Made by a program: the position numbers and the translations under genes. Shown piece after piece: positions 50,067 through 63,000 of a DNA stretch of 64,000 nt. The DNA is from Lingula anatina (Eukaryota; Brachiopoda; Lingulata; Lingulida; Lingulidae), in assembly GCF_001039355.2 (NCBI RefSeq), contig NW_019775713.1, positions 221,181 through 285,180 on the forward strand, in the 5' to 3' direction. Position 1 is the stretch's first letter, and every line of letters starts with the position of its first letter. The notes beneath the pieces are model-generated. The model was not told the origin of the DNA. It saw only the letters and a program-made list of their open reading frames with translations, and did no database searches.

Positions 50067-53000
50067 CCATTAATGTGGGTGGTGATAACCAAACTTGTAC
50101 CCCCGGTATACACTTTGCATTTAAAGATGCATACAAAGTCAATTTTTTGTCACAAAAACCAACCAAATGCCAGCATATAGTTACAAGTAGTATAACTAAG
50201 AGAATTACCAAAAGGCATTGTTTAATTTTACTTGAAAATGATGTTTAAACGGATTTTTCTGCTGGCATTCTAAGCTGTATGTCAATGGGGCAGGAAAGTA
50301 GGTCACGAATGTAGGTTAAATTTACAACCATAAATTTAAAGAAAGGAGCAGTATCAAGGTCTTTTATGGCTGATCGAGTGAGCTATTCAGTTTATCCCTT
50401 GGCATGTCGAATTTATTTGAGTCCTATAAGAATCTAGTAGAAGTGGTTTACATGTATTACTGAGAATCCATGCTCCACCGATGCTCGGTTCGTATGTACC
50501 TTTAACAACGCAGTTTCATGATACAAAAATATGTATTTTAGGAACTTATAAGTACTTTGCCACAGCAACAGCAAAGTTGGAAGATATTATCCGCTATGCC
50601 AACTTTAATCAGACCGTACCTGTACATTATCTTATGGACGACAGGACCATCGACCACGTACCGGAAGCTGAAGTACTTCAAAATGCCCTTGTGCAACAAG
50701 GAAAAGCTGTAAATGGTTCCACGGTCCGCGAGATAGAGGGTATGTTTTTAAAACCTTATCACTAATGATAAAACATTAAGTTTCAATCAGCACACTGTAC
50801 ATGAGTGGGTGGTTTCCTGATACTTTTGTAATATTTGAATAATTATTGCAAGTTTACATATACAGACATAAATTTAATATGGAATATTTCAGTTTCAAAG
50901 GTATACCTAGGTAAAATACGTTTTTTATCCAAAAAACTCAGATCTCATATAAGATATCTGACTGGAGCAGTGTGAAGTCAGGTGTGTCGCTACCAATTAA
51001 CTGCTTATCAAGTCTGCTGCACTGCTGCATTATGTAATATGCAGTGATTTTATTGAGTAGTGCTCATTTGGGCTGGTCAAAGCTTGGCTTTGGCGAAGCA
51101 TGGTTCTGTCAAAATGTATCCATATGTCAGCTACTACTGCATAGAAGAATTTGAAATTTTGCATGCAAGCGATTGGTTTTGCAGTGCGTAAAATGAGTTA
51201 AGCGGTGTTTTAAAAAAGCGTTAAGCTGTGCCAGAATGACGCGAAAAAGACAGACATTGCCAGACAGATTATTGCGCCAAATGGAACGGTCTGCACAGTT
51301 TCATAGAGTAATGCCCAGACTTATGTACATGTACCCACACAGAGACCACGCCCAAGGTATCGTTATCTTACCACAAGGGTATAGGATTCAATGTCATTTA
51401 GGATATGCTGCTGCAATTGAACTCAAACCACCCAGTCCGTTTTGAATGAGGGGCAGTTGACACCAAAACGCGTTTTTCAAGGCTCTTAGCGAACACCAAA
51501 CTGGTTTCAGCAGGTTAGAATACCAGGCCACTTCTGAGTAAGTCACTGTAAACAGCAAAACAGCGCAGTCTGTTTCTCTACTAATTTGGGGACCATGGCA
51601 TTTTCTGGGTAGAACATTGAAACCTCGTGGTTTTCTTTATTGAGGTCAGGTTTCACTTTTACCGCTAAATTGGTCAAAACAGAGTTTACAGAAATCCCGA
51701 AGAGGCATACGACAAGGCGCGCGCCGCTTCTGAAGTGACTAGGGTTATTGGCAGTGTCAATATTTGGAGTGGATACCGCATTGGTGCCAAAACACCAATG
51801 GAAGTCATAGATGAAAACCTGAACCAGATCAAATAAAGGAATAATATGGGAACCAGTTGACTATCATTTGATAGGGGGCACCTTAGGAACAGGTTAAGAT
51901 TGCACGATCAGATTGCAGGTTCACACGGAGCACTTTTAAAGCAGATAACTTACAGAACCAAGGGAATAAACAGCTACCTTGGTCATCAAAATCGCCATAT
52001 GTGAACCACATAGACAATATGTGGGTAGGTAATTAGTCGCCCAATCAACGGCCTGCATGTCCTTAAACAAAACGGAACCAAATTGGACAAGTTTTAACAG
52101 TTGCCTGAACTTTTATTCCAGATTGAATTCCAAAAACCTATCCTAATGTATGCCTTGCCGCTTGAAAGATCTGGTAGCAGGGAGATGAGGTCAGGCATAA
52201 CAGCGACAGTGACTAGACACTGACATGAGGGGCCTTTGTAGGGCGTGTAACTCTTTTAAAACGATAATTTGGGAAATATGGAGATCCAAAATATAGTTTT
52301 CAATGGTTGTCGTATGACTTTAAATAGGCAATGTATTTTTGTTTGCTTCACGGGCGAATTCAGGTAATGAACTGAAGTCACAATGACATCGAATAGATTA
52401 TCAAAAGTTATTAAAACACGATTTTCATTTATCAGTCTGCAAAATAGAAAAAAAAACAGATGAATTATGATTTGGACAAAATATTCCATATTAAATGTCA
52501 AGTCTGTATATACATAAGGATTTTAATTCTGCCTAAGCCATATATATACAGACTTGACATTTAATATGGAATATTTTTTTCGAAATAATTTTTTATCAGT
52601 TTTTTCCTATTTTGCTGACTGATAAATGAAAATAAGGATCAAAATCGTGTTTTAATAGCTTTAAATTATCTCTTTGATGTCATTGTGACATCAGTTCATT
52701 AATGGAATTCGCCAGAGAAGCAAACAAAAACACATTGCCTATTCTATGTCATACGACTCCCATTAAAAGAGATATTTTGGATCTCCATATTTTCCAAATT
52801 ATCGTCTGTAAAAGGGTAATACGCTCCACAAAAGACCCTCATGTCAGTTGCTAGTCACAGTAATGGTCGTTGTTACGCCTGGCCTCTTCGTGGCTGTTGC
52901 CAGCGCTCTCAAGCGGCAAGGCATTTCTTGGGGGTAGGTTTTTAGAGTTTAATCTGGAATAGCATTCCAGGCATCAGTCTAAAATTGTCCAATCTGGTCC

Positions 53001-54205
53001 AGTTTTGTTGTAGGACATGTAGGCAGTTGATTGGTGAGTAATGGTCTACCGAAATATTGTCTATGTGGTTCAAATGTGGCGATTTTGATGACCAGGGTAG
53101 CTGCTCATTCCCTTGGTTCTGTAAGTTATCTGCTATTAAAAGTGTTCTGTGTGAACCTGCAACCTCATCGTGCAACTTAGAATTGTTCCTTAGGTGCCCC
53201 CTATCAAATGATAGTCAAGTGGTTCCGAGATTATTCCTTTATTTGATCTGGTTCAGGTTTTCGTCGATGACTACCATTGGTGTTTTGGCACCAATGTGGA
53301 ATCTACTCCAAATACTGACGCTGTCAATCACCCTTGTCACTTTAGACCCGGCATATGCTTCGTCGTAGGCCTCTTCTGGATATCTGTAAACTCTGTTTTG
53401 ACTAATTGGGCGGTACAGGTGAAATCTAACCTCAATAAAGAAAGACACGCAGTTTCAGTGTTCTACCCAGAATCGTTCATGGCCCCCAATTCATTAGAGA
53501 AACAGACGACGATGTTTTGCTGTATACAGTGGGTACCTCGGAGGTCATTTTGTGTTCTTACCTGCTAAAACCAGTTTGGTGTGCGCTAAGGGCTTTGAAA
53601 AACGCATTTTAGTGGTAATTTACCCCTCGTTCTGAACGGACTAAGTGTTTTTTGTTTAGTTGCAGCAGCGCATCCCGAAAGACAGTGGGTCCTGTACCCT
53701 GTAGGCAAAATTTTGATGCATTGGGGGTGACCTCTGTGTAGGTACATCAGTCTGGGCATTACTCTATAAAACTGTGGGGACCGTTCCGTTTGGCGCTATG
53801 ATCTGTCTGGTTATGTCTGTTTTTCGCGCCAATCCGCCTTAGATTAACAAATTTGTAATGCACTACTTGACTCATCTTACGCACTGCAAAACTGACCGCT
53901 TGCATGCAAAATTTCAAATTCTTCTATGCAGTAGTTGCCGAAATAAGGATACTTTTTTTGACAGAACCAAGCTTTGCCTAAGCCAAGCTTTGATCAGCCC
54001 AAAGGAACACTACCCAATTAAATCACTGCAAATTACAGAATGTAGCAGCGCAACAGGCATGAAAGTCAGTTAATTGGTAGTGATACACCTGACTGCACAC
54101 TTTTACATTCACAAATCTTCTATGAGATCGGAGTTTTTTGAAAAAAGAACGTATTTTTACCTAGGTATACCTTCGAAACTGAAATATTCCATATTAAATG
54201 TCAAG

Positions 54206-54268
<63 letters not shown>

Positions 54269-57200
54269 CGGCCTGGTTTGGCCAAATCTCTAACAATCAG
54301 TATAGTATGTTGCCTTTTTTCTTGGTATGAATGAGACAAATTGAAGGTTTGAAGTTAGCTGGGATGGAGGAAACATAAATAGGATTGTCTTTTCTACGTA
54401 CGGTTGCTATAGTGCAAATATAATGGTGCATTAAAAAAATCAATATTCTGAATAACCATAAATTAACATAGGTTATACAGAAATAAACGTTATAGAATAT
54501 AACAGTATTTCTACATAAGGTCAACTAAGGTGTATTATATTATTTGCAGCTACACAACGGGTCTATAAATGTCTTGGTCATTGGTATGACGTCGACCAAA
54601 GGCTCATTGCGTCACAGTACATTATTCTGTTAAAGAACGTTGTGGTGGGAGTTCAGGTCGGCGACGTAATAGTCGGTACTGTTAGCCATGGGTTCCTGGA
54701 AGATGTAGAAGACATCGTCGAAGAAGCCGGAGCAAAGATATACCATGGCCAACTGAAGACGTGTGGAAACGCCATGTCCTTAGTGTAAGATATGAGAATT
54801 ACAAAAGCCTATGAAATCATGTTGGGCATGATGAATTTTCGGTTATTTAAACGCACAGATGGCAATTCAGAGTAGAGTTTTTACACTTAAACTCTACAAG
54901 GCTTGATGCTTGATGTGGAATGAAAGAATATATCAGTATACTTCTTAGTCTTCAAATATATTATTTGTCAAATTTCAAAACATATTTAAATATATAAAAG
55001 AATGTTTTATACGGCTGCTCTTTAAATTCCAAGTCATTGCTTTTGCGAAATTGCTTGTTGAAGAAATATTTTAGTAATCAGACATACCTAGTAGTACACA
55101 ATGTACAAATAGTTTTGAGATTTGATAGCGTGTTACTGTCGCCTGGAGTTTACCCGTTCTGTAATATATGGTTGCATAAGTCCCATTTTACAAAAAAAAA
55201 GTATCTGATTGTGTATGGCCGCGAGTTTTCCTTTATTTTCGGTGCAATAAATAATGTCCATTTTGCAGCTAGCTGACCATCCGTTCTTTAAACAGAATTT
55301 TCCAAACTGACATACTGAAAATCTTTATAAACCCACCGTAGACTTCATGTAGCTAGATTGCTTTGTTTTCCAGGTCTATCAAAACTCCCCCTGCTGACAT
55401 ATCACAAACAATGTATTGTCATGGCGGAGAACACAATGACAAAAGCCTGCACATAGCTCAGCCAGTGACCGAGCAAGCGGGGACACCTGACAAGGGTGAC
55501 GTCATTCCTGGACGAGCATCAGGATCATTTCTAGGGCGCGTCAGTACAAAAATTACAAATGAATTAATGTAAATTTGATTGAAAATGTGGAAGTGTGCTT
55601 GTGTACGTTTGCGAGTGCGTAAGCGCGCACACGTGCAAGCTTGTGTTGATGCATTAGCAAGTATTCTACACAAATTGTAGCATGTATCTCGTTTGTAAAT
55701 ATTCAGTTTTAATTCTACTGTATGGTACAGTTGATATCCATTATTAATGCATTTAAAAGTTTGAATACGGTTATTGATAAGTGTCTATCTTTGCCTTTCG
55801 CTCTCTCTATCTCAACATACGTCTTTCAGCAAAAGTGTGCATATCCGATGTAGCCTACATATACTTGTAGGTGATTTCATTGTTTGAGAAAGGCGATTAC
55901 ATTCTACTCGAGTGTATTCCTGTCCATGACATAAGCGACAGTGGTATTTACACCAATGCCCCTTATACTGCATTCCACCCAGGCAAGCGTCTAATCACCA
56001 CGTTGTCCACCGGAAGTGTTTTCACAACAGTAAAAAGAAGGGCGACATTGCAGGTTAGGTTTTTGTAATTTTAATTTATCCAGTTCATATTTAGGCACTG
56101 TGGTTTATATTGCATTTAATGCTGAAAATTTCATATTTCACTGATGCAAGTTAGTTTATATTTTGTGTCAAAAGAGTGTATGATTCTGCGTTCGATATGA
56201 TTTTTGGAGAACTTTCCTCAGACATATGAAATGTTCAGTCTGTCATTAAGGCGCCATCTAAGTACAAACACCAGGTGGAGCTTGAGATGGCCATAAGTGT
56301 GGCAGCACGACTGGAGCTCCACCTACAGTCTACGTTGCCTAAAGCACGAAAGATGGGAGTCCGACTGGATACCAAGTTTGAATACACCCTCAACGGCAGT
56401 TATGAAGCATTTTCCGGGTAAATGCATTTCTTACGTGACAAGTCTTCTAATGTTATTTAGAATGTAAAAGCCTTACGTTTTAATTTAGTATTCTTTTGAC
56501 ATCCATGTTAACTACCGGTAAAACAGTGCTGTGCACATTTTCCTGAGTTCTCCCAACATTGTTTTTTTATTGATGGTTCATTATCTGCGTTAAATACTAA
56601 ACGCTTTTATCACATCCACACAGAAATATAGAAATGACTGTAATAGTAATAGTTTAATGTAATCATTGATGCTCAATGATTTGAATTGTTTGTTTGTGCG
56701 TGCGTATGTTTAAAGGTTTTGTGTATTCATTTATAGACCCAACGACATAAAGGTTCATCGTCCAGTTCTTGGTAGCACACCTCTTGGAGTACACTGCTTG
56801 GATCTGTCACCAGATCTGTGTTTACCTGTCAATATCAATATAGCTGAGATCAAATACGGATTTATAGCAGAAACACAAGTAAGTTGTGCTAAACACGTGC
56901 TTATTATACGACGGTACTCATTAGCATCGCATTACGGCACGTCCATTTTCATATAGTAGAGAGTTTCGGTGCTGCGTTAATCATGTATTTGTGATAGATT
57001 GACGGTCATGCTTTCATTGTACCCTTCGCACAGTACACACGGGATTGCTTTCATCATGAGTAGCTTTAGTTTATAAACAAGCAAGAAAATTCCTGAAAGC
57101 GGTCAATAATGTAAAACCTTATTTGTATTTTAGAATTATTTGAAATGAACGAGAGAAGCCCGCAATTGAAATCTCGTTTTTTAAGTATAGTACTCGATGG

Positions 57201-57514
57201 CGTTTGTTTCTTCGGTCTTATGTTTATCGACCACAGTTTTTGAGCGATAGTTATCGAATTTACAGAGTTTTCTCGGCATCTGACCGTTTGGGCGTCAATC
57301 TGTCCATCGATGACAGCAAAAAATGTGTTAAATGTTATAATTAATCAATTTATTTGCTTTCAGGGGACGGGAGTGTTATGGCGACATTCAAAAGGGAGTA
57401 TTATGGAAAAATTGGGAGGATCTTGGAGAAATGGAGCAGAAGTCGTGCATTTTCCTCGCGATGCTGTAAGATAACTGTTTTTAATGTTGGGCAGCTTTGT
57501 TCTGTGCTAACAAC

Positions 57515-57586
<72 letters not shown>

Positions 57587-59378
57587 TTTGACGAAGAGCC
57601 TCATTAGTTATGCTAAACATTGAAACATTTAAAACATTTAAAACGTTTAAAATTGCGGTAACAACTAACATATTTAGAAATAATATTTAAGAAATATTCG
57701 TTCTTTAACTTTATTATAGGTCACTAATGTCTCCAACACTGTCCAAAATAATGACGGAATTGAAAACGTAAACATCAAAGTTGACATTGAGACAAAATTA
57801 AAAGTGACTATTCCAAGTATTTCCGACATCATAACCAGCAGCTTGTATCGGCCACGTGATATCCTAGACTTTCTTAGTGAAATATTAGGTAAGGCAACGT
57901 ACCTCCTTAATTCATGAGAGATTTTTATTAATGAAAGGACACGTGATTTAATCCTTGAAAGAATCAACCAATTATATTAAGGAAATAAAATATTATAAGT
58001 ACAACATAAATGTAGTTCAGAGATAGATAGATAGACAGAAGATAGATAGATAGATAAATAGATAGCTATTGTATCAGAAGACCCTTACTTATTCTGCCAG
58101 ACACTGGAGCCATACCGGAGAACACTATAGCTTTTGGGTATGAACCGACTGTTGTTATTACGGACATCCTCAGTATTGACACGTGCTCCAAGACGTGTTT
58201 TGGACGTGGTGGAGACCACCTGCTGGTGCATAGGGCTGGAACTGGAGACAGCAGGGGCGTCCTGAAATTGCGTTTCGGTACCTCGTGGAAGATATCCAGT
58301 GGTCGTGAGGAAGGCAGGTTACCCGGTATTACAGCGTGAGTATGCTACAGGAGTGTCAGCATAACACGTTTATCGAAGTACACCGCCTTAAATTGCAACC
58401 TTTATGGAAAAACTTGTAACTATTTAACGTATATTTTTTCTGTAAATGCATATGCCTTTTTATTTTGCAGAAGAGTCATTCATATTTACTTTGTATATAG
58501 TCAATAAAATTTTTGGAAAGCCGTCCTTAGGAGTTGAAGTATAGAAAGTGCGAATTTAAATAGAAAGCGCCAATTGTATTATTCAGCAAAACCACTGACC
58601 TTTTGCGAAAAAAGTGTTCCATAAACAACACATGGTACTGCATTTCCTGCCTTTAAGAAGTGGGATGACATAACAGTAGAAAGGTCACTATAAATTTGTT
58701 ATAGTGTTTGCAGTATCAACGTCACCACGTTTATTTTGATATTCCCAATTGCCAGTCAACTGTCAAGTTGTGTGCTCACCAAAACACGGATACAAAACAA
58801 GACCATTCTATCAAAGAGTCAAAATGGACAAGAAACTACCGAGTTACATATAGTTAAATACCTTTCTGCATCTTTTGATTTGTAGACACTGTAAACCTGC
58901 CAGTACTTCCACCATGTGCCCGACAGATTCGAATTCTTGTTCGTGTACCGATGGCAGCAACAGCACCATGGTAAGATTATGCCGCTCTGCCACTTATAAT
59001 TACCCTGAGCTTTATTAACTAAAATAAATAAAAAAAAAACAAATAAAACTATAAAACGATAGCGGATCAATACTTGTATCTTATGTCGTATCTGGATAGA
59101 ATTTAAAAAGATTGAAAGGGAAGATTCATGGTTAATCATTGAATTGTGTAGTTTTTTCAGATTTATGCATTTACGTTACTTAAACTTGTTATAACAAAAA
59201 TGACATTTTTTCCACTATTATTCAATTAATTGTGAACAACTCACATAAAGTTTAAATGTAAGTGCAATTTGGACGCTTTTAAAATTCATCCATACATTGT
59301 GTTTTAGCTTGTTTTGTTATTTAGTTGTAGAATGTTATTATTAATATCACGACGGAAATATGTAAAATACATGTAATA

Positions 59379-59436
<58 letters not shown>

Positions 59437-59610
59437 CAAGGATGCGAATAAATTAGCTTTTTCTCTCCATTTTATTAAAAAGGGCATTTTTTTTTAAATA
59501 AAATGAAGAGAAAAAGCTAATTTATTCGCATCCTTGATTTTATATACCAGCTCCCCACGGGCCGCCACCATGAGTGGAGAACTTTTTCATGGTGTGCTGA
59601 CTTAATTCTC

Positions 59611-59670
<60 letters not shown>

Positions 59671-60044
59671 GCCGTCCGCAAAAAGATTTCAAGAGGGGGA
59701 TCAGATTCATTGAAGGGAAGATAATGATTGACTGGGTATCCGCAATTAACGTGCCCGCCAAATTTCCGGGGGAGGGGGGAGTGGGGGCAAGTGACTCCAT
59801 TGACCCCCCCCCCTTGCAGATGCCCATATATAACTCAGTGGCTCGATATTCCTTTTCAGTTTAAAGGCGTCTGCCAGTGTGAATTATGCCCAGATGGTAT
59901 ATTCAAGAGAGTAATTACTGGCGATATTTTACAACCCACGTGTCCTTGCTTCTGTGCAGATAACAAAGCAAGAGAGATGAACAGTGACGGCAGCTGCCCG
60001 GTATAATATGAACCCTTTCACAGCGATACTTTATTTGAGATATT

Positions 60045-60087
<43 letters not shown>

Positions 60088-63000
60088 TTTACAAACACAG
60101 GCATGCACGCACTAACCTATTTTGACACAGACCAGTCTAGCTAGTTAACTGCGTGCAATATACACATTATAGTTCACTTGAGGCACTGCACCAGTAGGTT
60201 CTCCCACAATGTCTACATTTTCATCACAAATCAGAGTTTACGTCATCCCTACCCAGCGGGCAAATTATGTTGTTTAACGTTGAAACAACGTTGATCCATA
60301 ACGTTGATAATATGTTGGATAAACATTGGATTTGAAAGTTGGATCAATGTCAGATAACAAAATTGTATCAACCCCAGTTGTTAGACAAAATTCTTGCACG
60401 AAAAGACATTAAAGTGACCTGAAATGTTTTTATTTTTTGTACAAAACACAGGTTCACAATTATAATTATTACATAACTATATAAGAAAGCCACAGTCACC
60501 TCAACCTGTCTATCTATAACAGGGTACCGAGAATTGTCAACTTTGTTAACTTCACTCCATCCCATATACAGCGACTTATTCATCCAAGTGTTTAGCTGAC
60601 CTTGTAAGGAAGTCTATTGGAATGTATTTCTGAATAACAAGTTAAGAAAATTCACTAGTCCACTAATCCATGTCTGCAAGGTTGTGTCAATGACCAAAAT
60701 ACAGCGTTGAGTCAACGTCACATCCTGACGGTGTTTCGACGTGGCTGGATCAACGTTGATTTTACGTTGAATTTAGGTAGATCGACGGCAATTCAACGTA
60801 TCAACCTGTTTTCAACGTTGATCCAACGCAACTATATGCCTGCTGGGTAATCTTTCTTTTCGTCATTTGAAAATCACGTGTGTTGCTTTAATGCAGAAGT
60901 GACGTTGTATTTTAGTGTGACTGCCAATGCCCAAATGGTAACAGTGGATTCATAAAACAAGATGGCTCCTGCAACTGCCCCTGTCAGTGCAAGAATTGCC
61001 AGTTCGCTCTGCAGAAATATGACGGAACATGCGAATGCCCTAACGATATGTAAGTTTTTTTTTATATTCTCACCGATAAAACCCCCTCGTTATTATTGGC
61101 TTCTTATTGGTAGACATCTTCAAAAGCCTAACTTGTGTCACAATGCACTCTGTCCGTTAAGGGAATACCATCAACATGTGTATCATTTTAACAGAGCCAT
61201 TTATAACTCGGCTATGAATGAAAATGAAAATGGCTGTATAAAATTAAGATTGGGTTCCCATACCTAGATCGATCTAACAGGATCGATCCAACTCCTTGGG
61301 GTTTCTTCCCAAATTGCTTTGAGTTTAAGCTGCTAAGATATCTGGCTACTGAAGCTGCTAAACGATAATTAATTACCCCCTAGCAGCTTCAGTAGGCTTG
61401 ACAGACATCAAAGCCGCTGAAGTTGAAGGCAATTAAGCGAGAATCCCCTCTGAGATCGACCCACAATTAGTACGACAGGATCTGGAAATGGTCCATAAGT
61501 TAGAGACAGTTAGGATCAAAACAGTAGGACACATACTGTCGATGCGGACTGATATAACGTCGTTTTCTCTCGCCAGGACGTTACGTCGAACTCAATTTTT
61601 TTAGAAATTTAAACTTGGTAGATGAATGGCTATATACTCTAAATAAATGCATGCCTAGCAAGTCCAATGCCTAGCAAGAATGGCCCGTCAAGTTGTTTTT
61701 CTTTATTATGCACAAGCAATTTCATCGTTTCTTAAATAAATATTTTTAAGGGTTAACAACTGTTTGTATGGGATTCACATTTCACAATATATACAGTGTA
61801 AAGAACCCATAGGAATACAATATATATATATTCCATTTTACCACCAAAATGGTAGTTTTCACAATTGTTACAGGAGTTGGAATGTCCAAGAAAGTGTTTG
61901 GTATGTAAAGGTCCTGCGTTCATAACATATCTAACGACCTGCTCAGTAGAAATGGTAAAATTTTTCAGCTGCCCTGTGTGTGACTCTGCCTACGAGCCCG
62001 TGTGGGAAGACTGTCGCTGTGTTTGTCGTGAGAAGACCCAGTGTGGACTGTACCCTGCCTGTGTACGAGGTCGACGTGGAGAGCAGTGTGACCAGCCGGA
62101 CTGTGAACCCTGTAGTTTACAGACGGACAGTGGATTACTTGGTCTGTTTATACCGTACACTTATTTATACTGGATCTTATGGCTGACAATGAATGTGCAA
62201 ATCCGTTTTCCGCGTGAGAAATGCAATACACACGGGTTTAGATTTTATTCATTTTTAGGGCATTATTACCCAAAAAATTTGAAATATATTTCAATTGATA
62301 TTCGAATTTATACATTTCAAACATCTTCCCTGACGCAAAAAAAAAAAACAAAGGTGTCAACAGATTTAAAAGATTGAAAATTAACCTTCGCTTTAAATAA
62401 CCCAAAAAGGTAAGTATTTTAATAAAATAAAACAATTTATCAAAATAAACTTTGGGCCTTTTTTGTTTATAATTTTATCTTTAGAATGTTTCGGCAATGG
62501 AGTCTGCACACCGGATTCCCACTTCTGCCGATCCAGGTGCGTGTGTACCAGGTTCTGGACCGGCCGCTGCTGTAACGTAAGAGTAGGGAGAACCATGGGA
62601 GGAGACCCGCACCTTTCAACGTTAGACGGTGAGAGTGAATCGATGACTAACTCTGCAAGAATCTTGTGGTCCTTGGGTTATTCTTTTTAATTCTGACTTT
62701 TACGCTTAGGTCGTCATTTATCTGTATAGAAGTTTAAATTTCTGGCCACGAGAAAGCACGTTTCTATCTTGTATTAATTCAAATTCATACATACATTTAT
62801 TTATCATATGAGCAATTAATGTGAGCGTATATTTACGCATGTAGTAATCTTGGTTTAACAATATCCGTATACATACCTGTAGGTGTCGAATACGACTACC
62901 ATGGTATTGGAGAGTTCTGGTACTGCATAAGTCCTGCCAATGACTTTGGAGTTCAAGTCAGATTCTTCGGCTACAAGCTGGCGTCCCTAGTTGGAGCAAT

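Noticed and set aside
55540-55568. Extending exon 19 to the later donor-like AAT|GTAAAT
   Set aside because: It would end in phase 2, but exon 20 is open only from phase 0.
57354-57623. 89-codon frame over exon 23
   Set aside because: It runs through the TA tract and uses the wrong phase; the adjoining exons demand the frame starting at 57364.
60962-61267. 101-codon frame over exon 28
   Set aside because: Out of phase with the Cys-rich frame; it is a shadow that continues into the intron.
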